From positions 434,001 through 498,000 of the forward strand of contig NZ_AULD01000006.1 of assembly GCF_000425105.1 (NCBI RefSeq): a stretch of DNA of 64,000 bases, written 5' to 3'. The DNA comes from Agrococcus lahaulensis DSM 17612 (GTDB lineage: Bacteria; Actinomycetota; Actinomycetes; Actinomycetales; Microbacteriaceae). The position numbers and the translations under genes were made by a program. The notes under the pieces are model-generated. The model ran no database searches. It was not told the DNA's origin and saw nothing but the letters and a program-made list of their open reading frames with translations. Shown in pieces: positions 1-8,399 of this stretch; the stretch's first letter is position 1; the number at the start of each line of letters is the position of its first letter.

Positions 1-427
1 GCAGGCTCTCGGCGGCGTAGGGGGCGGCGAAGTCCCAGATGAGGTCGGCGCCCGGCCCCTTCTCGACGAGCTCGTCGAGGTAGCGCTCGGCGTTCCGCTC
101 GAACGACGAGCGCCACACGCGCTGCACGACCCCGGGTCGCAGCGCCGGCTGCCAGGCCTTGCGCTCGAGGTAGTGCTCGGGGTCGTCGCGCCGCAGCATC
201 GAGTGGCCCATCGCGCGGATCTGCAGCGAGCCGCGCTCGTTCGCCGAGAACACCTCCTGGTCGAACTCCGTCTCGTGCACCGCCTCGTAGGAGGTGACGA
301 GGTAGCGCCCGACCGCGGGCACCCAGTGCACGCCGCCCTCGGCGCGCAGGCGCTCGTAGATCGGGAACGGGTCGCGGTCCAGGTCGGGGATCGTCACCCA
401 GTCGGCGACGGGAGCTTCGGTCGGCAT
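1..427 (-). CDS. Cytochrome P450, N-terminal part (cut by window start)
   Basis: Reading the reverse strand from the ATG at 425-427 gives 142 codons without a stop. The start reads MPTEAPVADWVTIPDL and is followed by DPFPIYERLRAEGG and then WVPAVGRYLVTSYEAV, the usual P450 opening (DPFPxYxxLR, then a short beta strand). Further on come FSANERG and MLRRDDPEHYLERK, the region before helix C where the family usually has DxPxHxxxRR. The haem-ligand cysteine lies outside the window, so catalytic competence cannot be checked. It is divergent from the LysR gene at 527 with a 99-bp shared promoter region, so LysR control is likely. The substrate is unknown; the neighbouring aromatic catabolism is only suggestive. 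Confidence 0.85.
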   Translation of the reverse strand, partial: MPTEAPVADWVTIPDLDRDPFPIYERLRAEGGVHWVPAVGRYLVTSYEAVHETEFDQEVFSANERGSLQIRAMGHSMLRRDDPEHYLERKAWQPALRPGVVQRVWRSSFERNAERYLDELVEKGPGADLIWDFAAPYAAESL

Positions 428-526
428 GGAGCACATCCTCGTGATCGGTCCTGCCTCGATCATCCGCCACCGACTACGTTGGCGAAAGCGGATCAATCGC
501 ACGTTCTACCTCGGAGGAGCCGACGA

Positions 527-1450
527 ATGGATGCCCTCGACGCGCCAGCGTTCACGCTCCGGCAGCTCTCCTACCTCGTGTGCGCGGCCGACGAGGGGAC
601 GATCGCGGCCGCCGCGGCTCGGCTGCACGTGTCGCCGTCGGCGATCTCGGAGGCGATCAGCGAGCTCGAGCGCGAGCTCGGCTCGCAGCTGGCGGTGCGC
701 CGGCGGGCACGGGGCCTGACGCTCACGAGCACGGGGGCGGATGTCGTGGCTCGCGCGCGCGGGCTGCTCGCGACCTCCCGCGAGCTCGAGACCTCGCTGC
801 GCGGCGCCCCCGGCGAGCTCGTCGGGCCGATCACGATCGGCTGCTACCCCACGCTCGCGCCGACGATCCTCCCGCCGCTCCTGGCCGGCTTCGGCCGAGC
901 GCACCCGCGTGTCGAGCTCGACATCGTCGAGGCGACGCACGACCGGCTCGAGGGCCGGCTCGAATCGGGTCGCATCGACGTCGCCTTCGTCTACGACACG
1001 CTCGTGCCGGGCGAGCCGCGCCGCGCGAAGCTCTTCGAGCTGCCGGCGCACGTCGTCGTGGCGGGCGACGACCCGCTCGCGGCGGGCGGCTCGGTGCGCC
1101 TCGCCGAGCTCGCCGAGCGCGACCTCATCCTGCTCGACGCGCCGCCCTCGAGCGAGCACACCCTCTCGCTCTTCGCCGCCGCGGGCGTCACGCCGCGCGT
1201 GCGCCATCGGGTGCAGAGCTCCGAGGCCGTGCGCGCACTCGTGGGCCGCGGCCTCGGCTACGGCATCCTCGTGCAGCGGCCCGCGAACCCCGCGAGCTAC
1301 GAGGGCTACCCTGTCGCCATGCTCGAGATCGCGCCGCGCGTGCCGCCCGTCGGCATCGACGTGATCTGGCCCGCGTCGCCCGAGCCGACCGCCCGCACGC
1401 GCGCCCTCATCGACTTCGCGCGCTCGCTCCCCTGGCCGGGCCGGCGGTGA
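527..1450 (+). CDS. LysR-family transcriptional regulator
   Basis: A 307-residue protein. Residues about 9-68 form the LysR winged helix (FTLRQLSYLVCAADEGTIAA, then HVSPSAISEAISELER), and the rest is a two-lobed effector-binding domain (GPITIGCYPTLAP, FVYDTLVP). I chose the ATG at 527 because GGAGGAG lies 7 bases upstream and the family motif begins about nine residues later; the frame stays open upstream but lacks homology. It probably controls the divergent P450 gene and its own unit. Its stop overlaps the GTG of the next gene by four bases (GTGA), so the two are translationally coupled. The short inverted match ATCCGC...GCGGAT in the gap could be part of its binding site, but it is weak. 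Confidence 0.9.
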   Translation: MDALDAPAFTLRQLSYLVCAADEGTIAAAAARLHVSPSAISEAISELERELGSQLAVRRRARGLTLTSTGADVVARARGLLATSRELETSLRGAPGELVGPITIGCYPTLAPTILPPLLAGFGRAHPRVELDIVEATHDRLEGRLESGRIDVAFVYDTLVPGEPRRAKLFELPAHVVVAGDDPLAAGGSVRLAELAERDLILLDAPPSSEHTLSLFAAAGVTPRVRHRVQSSEAVRALVGRGLGYGILVQRPANPASYEGYPVAMLEIAPRVPPVGIDVIWPASPEPTARTRALIDFARSLPWPGRR

Positions 1451-1848
1451 CCGCGCTCGTCTGGGGCATCAAGGCGTCGCTCCTCGACTACGTGCGCGGC
1501 CGCGGCGCCGGCACCGTCGAGGCCGGCGACGGGGCGACGGCCGAGGGCGACGCCTTCCGCTTCCCCGGCGGCGACGACGGCGCGTTCCTCGGGTCCGTGA
1601 CGCTCACCGCGCACAGCGGCATGCTGCGCCTCGTCATCGCCGAGCCGGCGATCGTCCGGTCGCCGGACCGCTGGCGGCTCGAGATCGCCGACCCCCACGA
1701 GCCCGGCGCGCGCCTGGCCTTCGCGACCATCGCGGCGTTCGACGGCGAGCGCGCCACGGGCACCGCGCTCACGCAGGACGGCGCCGACCTCTTCTTCGGG
1801 CCCTACGAGCCGGGCACGCCGCTCGACGACCCGCGCGTCGAGCCCTGA
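1447..1848 (+). CDS. Stand-alone HtaA-domain protein
   Basis: A 133-residue protein that starts with GTG inside the LysR stop codon. Its sequence matches an HtaA domain: an opening LVWGIKASLLDYVRG, a glycine-rich GTVEAGDGATAEGDAF, a FPGGDDGAF strand, then GSVTLTAHSGMLRLVIAEPAI. In Corynebacterium, HtaA domains bind haem in secreted or surface-anchored proteins. Here there is no signal peptide, no membrane anchor and only one domain, so the protein should be cytosolic. Its tight coupling to a LysR gene and proximity to a haem-containing P450 suggest a shared task, but that is inference. Haem binding is not shown. Confidence 0.75.
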   Translation: MTALVWGIKASLLDYVRGRGAGTVEAGDGATAEGDAFRFPGGDDGAFLGSVTLTAHSGMLRLVIAEPAIVRSPDRWRLEIADPHEPGARLAFATIAAFDGERATGTALTQDGADLFFGPYEPGTPLDDPRVEP

Positions 1849-1867
1849 TCCATCGCGGCGCGGACGC

Positions 1868-1900
1868 GGAACGGCCCCGCCACGAGAGCGGGGCCGTTCC
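1868..1900. terminator. Bidirectional intrinsic terminator
   Basis: A 13-bp perfect stem (GGAACGGCCCCGC and its complement) with a 7-base loop lies between the ends of the HtaA gene and the convergent transporter gene. It has no long T-run, which is common in very GC-rich genomes. It probably serves both genes. Confidence 0.7.
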
Positions 1901-1912
1901 GGTCTGGTCGGG

Positions 1913-3325
1913 TCAGCGGTCGACGGCCGCCTCGCGGTCGACCTCGGAGAGCGCGACGAACTCGTCGCCCTTCTTCCAGCCGGCCCACTTGCCCGACTTC
2001 TCGAACTCGATCGAGAGCGGGATGCCGGTGCGGTCCTTCAGCAGCAGCGTGCCGATGACGGAGAGCACCACGGTCGCCAGGAGGTAGCCGACGATCGCCC
2101 ACGTCGAGCCGGTCGCCTGCAGCAGCGCCTGCGCGATCGTCGGGGCGAACGCGCCGCCGATCACCGCGCCGATCGCGTACGCGATCGAGACGCCCGAGAA
2201 GCGCACCGAGGCCGGGAAGGACTCGGCGTACCACGCCGCCTGCGCCCCGTAGGTGAGGCCGAGGCCCACGCCCAGGAGGATCGTGGCCCAGGCGACGCCC
2301 GCGACGCCCGTCTCGACGAGCAGGAACAGCGGCACGATGCCCGCGGCGAGCGCCGCCCAGCCGATGAGGTACAGCGGCTTGCGGCCGATGCGGTCCGACG
2401 CCCAGCCGGCGACGAACGTGAAGACGAGCCACGAGAGCGAGCCTGCGAAGGTGGCCAGCTGCACGCCGACCGGGTCGAACCCGAGTCCCGGCACCGGCGC
2501 GTCGACGGGACGCGACGCCATGCCCTGGATGTAGCCGCCGGTCGTCATGTAGCCCGTGGCGTTGTTCGCCATGAAGACGAGCGCGGCGAAGAGCACGACG
2601 AGGCCGTACTTCTTGAAGACCTGGACGATGGGCGCCGACTGCTCCTGCGCGGTCTCCTTGATCTCCTGGAAGACCGGCGACTCGTCGACCGAGCGGCGCA
2701 CGAGGTAGCCCACGAGCACGAGGATGATCGAGATGAAGAACGGGATGCGCCAGCCGACCTCGAGGAACGCGTCGCCCGGGAACAGCGCGCGGATGGCCGC
2801 GAGGATGCCGGTCGCGAGCAGCATGCCGATCGGCACGCCCGCCTGCACGAACGAGCCGTAGAGGCCGCGGCGGTTGGCGGGCGCGTGCTCGATGGCCATG
2901 AGCACGGCGCCGCCCCACTCGCCGCCTGCCGAGAGGCCCTGCAGGATGCGCAGCACCATGAGCAGGATCGGCGCGAGGATGCCGATCTGCTCGTAGGTGG
3001 GCAGCGCGCCGACGAGCGTCGTCGCGGCACCCATGAGCAGGAGCGTGAGCACGAGCATCGGGCGGCGGCCGATGCGGTCGCCGAAGTGGCCGGCGAGGAA
3101 CGCCCCGAGCGGGCGGAAGAGGAACGAGATGCCGATCGTGACGAGCGAGATGATCTGGCCGAGGCCCGGTCCCGCCGGCTCGAAGAAGAGCTGCGCGAAG
3201 ACCAGGTTCGCCATGAAGGCGTAGATGAAGAAGTCGTACCACTCGATGGTGGTGCCGACGACGACGGCGGCCAGGACCTTGTTCCGCTCTCTCGCGGACG
3301 TGTGAGGCGTCGTGCTGTGAGACAC
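1913..3325 (-). CDS. MHS-family metabolite:H+ symporter (MFS)
   Basis: A 470-residue, 12-helix major facilitator. The opening AAVVVGTTIEWYDFFIYAFM is the hallmark of the metabolite:H+ symporter group (shikimate, citrate, proline and aromatic-acid carriers). The DRIGRRP loops after helix 2 and in the second half (SDRIGRKPLY) are intact. The GTG at 3323-3325 is preceded by AAAGGAG at good spacing. The gene is divergent from the homoprotocatechuate cluster, and the GntR-type palindrome at 3477-3488 lies in the shared control region. It is therefore probably the uptake carrier for the aromatic acid degraded by that cluster; the exact substrate is inferred. Confidence 0.88.
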   Translation of the reverse strand: MSHSTTPHTSARERNKVLAAVVVGTTIEWYDFFIYAFMANLVFAQLFFEPAGPGLGQIISLVTIGISFLFRPLGAFLAGHFGDRIGRRPMLVLTLLLMGAATTLVGALPTYEQIGILAPILLMVLRILQGLSAGGEWGGAVLMAIEHAPANRRGLYGSFVQAGVPIGMLLATGILAAIRALFPGDAFLEVGWRIPFFISIILVLVGYLVRRSVDESPVFQEIKETAQEQSAPIVQVFKKYGLVVLFAALVFMANNATGYMTTGGYIQGMASRPVDAPVPGLGFDPVGVQLATFAGSLSWLVFTFVAGWASDRIGRKPLYLIGWAALAAGIVPLFLLVETGVAGVAWATILLGVGLGLTYGAQAAWYAESFPASVRFSGVSIAYAIGAVIGGAFAPTIAQALLQATGSTWAIVGYLLATVVLSVIGTLLLKDRTGIPLSIEFEKSGKWAGWKKGDEFVALSEVDREAAVDR

Positions 3326-3476
3326 GCTGACTCCTTTGTCAGGGGAAGGGCGCCGAGGGCTCGGTGCCGGGACTGAGTGGAAGATATACGATTTCGTGCA
3401 CGACGACAAGCGCCTTGGGCTGACCCTGAGCCTCGGGCGATCAGGCGCCGCGCGGCCCTTGCAGACCAGATTCGGA

Positions 3477-3488
3477 ATCGTATACGAT
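3477..3488. promoter_or_regulatory. Perfect 12-bp palindrome, probable GntR/FCD operator
   Basis: ATCGTATACGAT is a perfect palindrome 6 bp before the fusion gene start at 3495, in the divergent promoter region. Its GTATAC core is typical of FadR/FCD-type GntR operators. A related half-site (TATACGAT) occurs at 3385-3392, nearer the transporter start. The GntR gene at 5006 is the obvious ligand-responsive regulator. Its position over or next to the ribosome-binding region suggests repression. Confidence 0.65.
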
Positions 3489-3494
3489 GCCGAC

Positions 3495-5009
3495 ATGCAT
3501 GCATCGTCGCAGCTCCCGACCGAGACCCTCGCCTCCGCCGAAGCAGCCTGGGGCCTGCTCGGCTCCCGGCCGGCCAAGGTCTTCGCGATGCACATCGGCT
3601 ACCGCGCCCGCGCCGCGCAGAAGGGCCGCACGCCCGAGGCGCCCGGCTACTTCCTGAAGCCCGCGACGTCCCTCTCGACCGGCGGCGAGGTCGTCGTGCC
3701 GGCGGGCACCGAGATCTTCGGCTTCGAGGGCGAGATCGCGATCGTCATGGGCTCGCACGCGCGAGCGGTGGACGAGGCGGATGCGTGGGCGCACGTCGCG
3801 TCGGTCACCGCGGCGAACGACCTCGGGGTCTTCGACCTCCGCTGGGTCGACAAGGGCTCGAACGTCCGCTCGAAGGGCGGCGACGGCATGACGCCGATCG
3901 GGCCGACGCTCCTCGACGCCTCGCGGCTGGACCCGCACGCGATCGAGGTGCGCACGTGGCTCGACGGCGAGCTCGTGCAGGAGGACTCGACCTCGACGCT
4001 CGTCTTCTCGCTGCCGCAGATCGTCAGCGACCTGTCGCAGCTCATCACGCTCGAGCCCGGCGACGTCATCCTCACGGGCACGCCCGCGAACGCGTCCACC
4101 TTCTCCCCCGGCCAGTCGGTCGAGGTCGAGGTGTCCGCGACCTCGACCGACGGCGAGCGCCTCTCGACCGGGCGGCTCGCCTCGACCGTGCGGGTCGGCG
4201 AGCAGCGGCTCCCCGCCTACTCCGCCCAGCCGAAGCCGACCCCCGAGCAGTGGGCCGACGCATCCGGTCGCCCGATCGCCGAGTTCCGGGGGCCCGCCGC
4301 GCCGGCGCTCGACGACGAGCTGCGCGACAAGCTCTCGCGCGTCGCGCTCGCGACCCTCTCGTCGGGCCTGCGCAAGCGCGGCCTCAACAACGTCTCGATC
4401 GACGGCCTGCGCACGACGCAGCCCGGCAAGCGCATGGTCGGCACGGCCCGCACGCTGCGCTACGTGCCGAACCGCGAGGACCTCTTCAAGAGCCACGGCG
4501 GTGGCTACAACGCGCAGAAGCGCCTGTTCGACTCGCTGCAGCCCGGTGAGGTCGTCGTGATCGAGGCCCGCGGCGACAACCGCTCGGGCACCCTGGGCGA
4601 CATCCTCGCGCTCCGCGCCCGCCACCTCGGCGCCGCGGGCCTCGTCACCGACGGCGGCGTGCGCGACCTCGACGTCGTCACCGAGATCGGCGTGCCGACC
4701 TACCACGGCGGCGGCCACCCGGCGGTGCTCGGCCGCCTGCACGTGCCGTGGTCGTTCGACGAGACGATCGCGTGCGGCGGCGCGACCGTGCAGCCCGGCG
4801 ACATCATCGTGGGCGACAACGACGGCGTGCTCGTCATCCCGCCCGCGCTCGCGCGCGAGCTCGTCGACGAGTGCCTGCAGCAGGAGGCCGAGGAGGAGTG
4901 GATCGCCGCGCAGGTCGAGGCCGGCCACCCCGTCGACGGCCTCTTCCCGATGAACGCCGAGTGGCGCGCGAAGTACGAGGCCGACACGGCCCAGGCGGAG
5001 GGGTCGTGA
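3495..5009 (+). CDS. FAH-family hydrolase/isomerase fused to an RraA-like aldolase domain
   Basis: A 504-residue two-domain protein. Residues about 25-235 are a fumarylacetoacetate-hydrolase fold: metal ligands E78 and E80 in FEGEIAIV, D109 in ANDLGVFD, then GDVILTGTPA. Residues about 275-490 are RraA/HMG-aldolase-like, with GDILALRARHLG near 368 and DGGVRD at 386-391 holding the conserved Arg-Asp pair. In homoprotocatechuate meta-cleavage, FAH proteins (HpaG) decarboxylate and isomerise 5-oxopent-3-ene-1,2,5-tricarboxylate. The RraA part could be a decarboxylase or aldolase of a late oxo-acid. I chose the ATG at 3495 because the FAH homology begins soon after it; no strong Shine-Dalgarno is seen. 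Its stop overlaps the GntR start (GTGA). Confidence 0.82.
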   Translation: MHASSQLPTETLASAEAAWGLLGSRPAKVFAMHIGYRARAAQKGRTPEAPGYFLKPATSLSTGGEVVVPAGTEIFGFEGEIAIVMGSHARAVDEADAWAHVASVTAANDLGVFDLRWVDKGSNVRSKGGDGMTPIGPTLLDASRLDPHAIEVRTWLDGELVQEDSTSTLVFSLPQIVSDLSQLITLEPGDVILTGTPANASTFSPGQSVEVEVSATSTDGERLSTGRLASTVRVGEQRLPAYSAQPKPTPEQWADASGRPIAEFRGPAAPALDDELRDKLSRVALATLSSGLRKRGLNNVSIDGLRTTQPGKRMVGTARTLRYVPNREDLFKSHGGGYNAQKRLFDSLQPGEVVVIEARGDNRSGTLGDILALRARHLGAAGLVTDGGVRDLDVVTEIGVPTYHGGGHPAVLGRLHVPWSFDETIACGGATVQPGDIIVGDNDGVLVIPPALARELVDECLQQEAEEEWIAAQVEAGHPVDGLFPMNAEWRAKYEADTAQAEGS

Positions 5010-5707
5010 GCGGCCGGCGCCCGCGCACCGCGGCCGTCGCCGAGTCGGGCGGCACCATCGCGCCGTCGAAGTCGCAGCGCGCCTACCGACTGCTCCACGA
5101 CCGCATCGTCGACGGCACCTACTCCCCCGGCTTCCGCCTCGTGCTCGACGCGATCGGACGCGAGCTCGACATGAGCGTCGTACCGGTGCGCGAGGCGATC
5201 CGCCGGCTCGAGGCGGAGGGCCTCGTCACCTTCGAGCGCAACATCGGCGCGCGCGTCGCCGAGATCGACGAGCTCGAGTACCACGACACGATGGAGACGC
5301 TCTCCTACGTCGAGGGCGCGGCGATCTCGCTCGCCGCGGGCCTCTACTCCGCGTCGGACGTCGCCGCGGCACGCGCGATCAACGACGAGATGCGGCAGTC
5401 GCTCGCCGACTTCGACCCCGTGCGGTTCACCGCCCTCAACGAGGCCTTCCACCGGCAGCTCACCGACGTCTGCCCCAACCAGGTGCTCGGCGACGTCATC
5501 GACACGTGCTGGAAGCGCCTCGCGCGGCTGCGCCAGTCGACCTTCTCGTTCGTGCCGAACCGCGCCGTGCCGGCGATCGACGAGCACGACGCGATCCTCG
5601 GGCTCATCGAGGAGGGCGCCGACCCGCGCCGCATCGAGCTCGCGGTGCGCGCGCACCGCCTCGCGACGCCCGACGCCTACCTGCACCGCACGCAGCCGAA
5701 GCCCTGA
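5006..5707 (+). CDS. GntR-family regulator, FCD subfamily
   Basis: A 233-residue regulator starting at GTG within the stop of the fusion gene, with GGAGGGG just upstream. Residues about 18-85 form the winged helix (YRLLHDRIVDGTYSPG, VPVREAIRRLEAEGLV). The C-terminal helical FCD domain has the metal or effector histidine pattern (LNEAFHRQLTD, later AHRLA). The position inside the operon and the GTATAC-core palindrome at 3477 suggest it autoregulates the cluster and the divergent carrier. The inducer is probably the aromatic acid or a ring-cleavage intermediate. That is inference from context. Confidence 0.88.
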   Translation: MSGRRPRTAAVAESGGTIAPSKSQRAYRLLHDRIVDGTYSPGFRLVLDAIGRELDMSVVPVREAIRRLEAEGLVTFERNIGARVAEIDELEYHDTMETLSYVEGAAISLAAGLYSASDVAAARAINDEMRQSLADFDPVRFTALNEAFHRQLTDVCPNQVLGDVIDTCWKRLARLRQSTFSFVPNRAVPAIDEHDAILGLIEEGADPRRIELAVRAHRLATPDAYLHRTQPKP

Positions 5708-5785
5708 GCCACCGACAGACCTGAGCCGCCGACAGACCCGACCGCCGACACCGGCGACGACGACCCGAACAGACAAGGAGCCATC

Positions 5786-7279
5786 ATGGCCGACCAGCCC
5801 GCAGGCATCCCCGACCTCATCCCCCACTACATCGACGGCGAGCGCGTCGCGTCCGTCGACGGCGACACGTTCGGCGTGCTCAACCCCGTCACGAACGAGG
5901 ACTACACCGTCGCCGCCTCCGGCAAGCAGGCCGACATCGACCTCGCCGTCGCCGCCGCGAACCGCGCCTTCCACGAGGGCCCGTGGCCGCGCATGAAGAA
6001 CCGCGAGCGCGCACGCATCCTCTCCCGCATCGCCGACATCGTCGAGTCGCGCGACCAGGAGCTCGCGCAGTTCGAGTCGTGGGACTCGGGGCTGCCCATC
6101 ACGCAGGCGAAGGGCCAAGCGCAGCGCGCCGCCGAGAACTTCCGCTTCTTCGCCGACCTGATCGTCGCGGGCCGCGACGACACCTACAAGGTGCCCGGCA
6201 CGCAGGTGAACTACGTGAACCGCAAGCCCAAGGGCGTCGCGGGCCTCATCACCCCGTGGAACACGCCGTTCATGCTCGAGTCCTGGAAGCTCGGCCCCGC
6301 GCTCGCCTCCGGCTGCACCGTCGTGCTCAAGCCCGCGGAGTTCACGCCGCTCTCTGCCTCGCTGTGGGCGGGCATCTTCGAGGAGGCCGAGCTGCCGCGC
6401 GGCGTCTTCAACCTCGTCAACGGCTTCGGCGAGACCGCGGGCGACGCGCTCGTGAAGCACCCGGACGTGCCGCTCATCTCCTTCACGGGCGAGAGCCGCA
6501 CCGGGCAGCTCATCTTCGGCAACGCGGCCCCCCACCTCAAGGCGCTCTCGATGGAGCTCGGCGGCAAGAGCCCCGCCGTCGTCTTCGCCGACGCCGACCT
6601 CGACGCCGCGATCGACTCGACCCTCTTCGGCGTCTTCTCGCTCAACGGCGAGCGCTGCACCGCCGGGAGCCGCATCCTCGTCGAGCGCAGCGTCTACGAC
6701 GAGTTCGTCGAGCGCTACGCCGCGCGCGCGAGGAACATCGTCGTCGGCGACCCCGGCGACCCGAAGACCGAGGTGGGCGCGCTCGTGCACCCCGAGCACT
6801 TCGACAAGGTCATGTCGTACGTCGAGATCGGCAAGGACGAGGGCCGCCTCGTCGCCGGCGGCGGCCGCCCCGAGGCCTACCCGGAGGGCAACTTCGTCGC
6901 CCCGACCGTCTTCGTCGACGTGCAGCCCGAGGCGCGCATCTTCCAGGAGGAGATCTTCGGACCGGTCGTCTCGATCACGCCGTTCGACTCCGACGAGGAG
7001 GCGCTCGCGCTCGCGAACAACACGAGGTACGGCCTCGCCGCCTACATCTGGACGAACGACCTCAAGCGCGCGCACCTCTTCGCGCAGGACGTCGAGGCGG
7101 GCATGGTGTGGCTCAACAGCCACAACGTGCGCGACCTCCGCAGCCCATTCGGCGGCGTCAAGGCCTCCGGCCTCGGCCACGAGGGCGGCTACCGCTCGCT
7201 CGACTTCTACAGCGACCAGCAGGCCGTGCACATCACGCTCGGCGACGTCCACACCACCCGCTTCGGCGCATCCGCCTGA
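5786..7279 (+). CDS. hpaE: 5-carboxymethyl-2-hydroxymuconate semialdehyde dehydrogenase
   Basis: A 497-residue NAD-dependent aldehyde dehydrogenase. The catalytic glutamate is E257 (SMELGGKSP) and the nucleophile C291 (LNGERCTAG). The cofactor-binding PWNTPF and the FTGES loop are intact. The C-terminal NSHNVRDLRSPFGG and HEGGYRSLDFY stretches are characteristic of the HpaE group, which oxidises the semialdehyde made when homoprotocatechuate is opened by HpaD. An AAGGAG site stands before the ATG at 5786. It is followed closely by hpaD, in pathway order. Confidence 0.93.
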   Translation: MADQPAGIPDLIPHYIDGERVASVDGDTFGVLNPVTNEDYTVAASGKQADIDLAVAAANRAFHEGPWPRMKNRERARILSRIADIVESRDQELAQFESWDSGLPITQAKGQAQRAAENFRFFADLIVAGRDDTYKVPGTQVNYVNRKPKGVAGLITPWNTPFMLESWKLGPALASGCTVVLKPAEFTPLSASLWAGIFEEAELPRGVFNLVNGFGETAGDALVKHPDVPLISFTGESRTGQLIFGNAAPHLKALSMELGGKSPAVVFADADLDAAIDSTLFGVFSLNGERCTAGSRILVERSVYDEFVERYAARARNIVVGDPGDPKTEVGALVHPEHFDKVMSYVEIGKDEGRLVAGGGRPEAYPEGNFVAPTVFVDVQPEARIFQEEIFGPVVSITPFDSDEEALALANNTRYGLAAYIWTNDLKRAHLFAQDVEAGMVWLNSHNVRDLRSPFGGVKASGLGHEGGYRSLDFYSDQQAVHITLGDVHTTRFGASA

Positions 7280-7304
7280 CCCTCCCCCGCCAAGGAGCAG
7301 CACC

Positions 7305-8399
7305 ATGAACGAGATTCCCAAGCCCAGCGTCCCCGCGCCCGACATCATCCGCTGCGCGGCGATGGACCTCGTCGTCACCGACCTCGCCAAGAGCCGCGCC
7401 TTCTACGTCGACGTGCTCGGCCTGCACGTGACCGAGGAGGACGACGAGGCGATCTACCTGCGGTCGTTCGAGGAGTTCATCCACCACAACCTCGTGCTCC
7501 GCAAGGGCCCCGTCGCGGCCGTCGCCGCGTTCGCGTACCGGGTGCGCACCCCCGAGGACGTCGACCGCGCGGAGGCGTACTACCGGGAGCTCGGCTGCCG
7601 CACCGAGCGTCGAGCCGGCGGCTTCCAGAAGGGCTTCGGCGACAGCGTGCGCGTCGAGGACCCGCTCGGCTTCCCCTACGAGTTCTTCTACGCGACCGAG
7701 CACGTCGAGCGGCTGCACCAGCGCTACGAGCTCTACTCGGCGGGCGAGCTCGTGCGGCTCGACCACTTCAACCAGGTCACGCCCGACGTGCCGCGCGGCC
7801 GCAAGTACCTCGAGGACCTCGGCTTCCGGGTCACCGAGGACATCCAGGACGACCAGGGCGTCACCTACGCGGCGTGGATGCACCGCAAGGGCACCGTCCA
7901 CGACACCGCGCTCACGGGCGGCAACGGGCCGCGCATGCACCACATCGCGTTCTCGACGCACGAGAAGCACAACATCATCCAGATCTGCGACAAGCTCGGC
8001 GCGCTGCGGATGTCGGATCACATCGAGCGCGGGCCCGGCCGCCACGGCGTCTCGAACGCCTTCTACCTCTACATCACCGACCCGGACGGGCACCGCGTCG
8101 AGATCTACACGCAGGACTACTGGACGGGCGACCCCGACAACCCCGTCATCACGTGGGACGTGCACGACAACCAGCGACGCGACTGGTGGGGCAACCCGGT
8201 CGTGCCCTCCTGGTACACCGAGGCGTCGCCGGTGCTCGACCTCGACGGCAACGTCGTGGAGGTCGTCGAGCGCACCGACTCGAGCGAGATGGAGGTGACC
8301 GTCGGCGCCGACGGCTTCTCGTACACGCGCAAGGGCGACGAGGACGGCACCTACAAGGGCGAGGCCGCGAAGGGCTTCAAGATCGGCAACCAGCTGTGA
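7305..8399 (+). CDS. hpaD: 3,4-dihydroxyphenylacetate (homoprotocatechuate) 2,3-dioxygenase
   Basis: A 364-residue two-module VOC extradiol dioxygenase of the Brevibacterium fuscum type, one residue shorter than that 365-residue enzyme. The metal triad is H154 (RLDHFNQ), H213 (MHHIAFS) and E266 (HRVEIYTQD), each offset by exactly one from the known 155/214/267. The active-site H199 and Y256 are also kept. It cleaves the ring of homoprotocatechuate next to the diol using Fe(II) or Mn(II). An AAGGAG site precedes the ATG. Its stop overlaps the GTG of the hydratase gene (GTGA). Confidence 0.95.
   Translation: MNEIPKPSVPAPDIIRCAAMDLVVTDLAKSRAFYVDVLGLHVTEEDDEAIYLRSFEEFIHHNLVLRKGPVAAVAAFAYRVRTPEDVDRAEAYYRELGCRTERRAGGFQKGFGDSVRVEDPLGFPYEFFYATEHVERLHQRYELYSAGELVRLDHFNQVTPDVPRGRKYLEDLGFRVTEDIQDDQGVTYAAWMHRKGTVHDTALTGGNGPRMHHIAFSTHEKHNIIQICDKLGALRMSDHIERGPGRHGVSNAFYLYITDPDGHRVEIYTQDYWTGDPDNPVITWDVHDNQRRDWWGNPVVPSWYTEASPVLDLDGNVVEVVERTDSSEMEVTVGADGFSYTRKGDEDGTYKGEAAKGFKIGNQL

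Noticed and set aside
4700-7390. An 896-residue open frame on the reverse strand across the GntR and hpaE genes
   Set aside because: It is antisense to clear genes, has no recognisable motif and reflects stop-poor frames in very GC-rich DNA.
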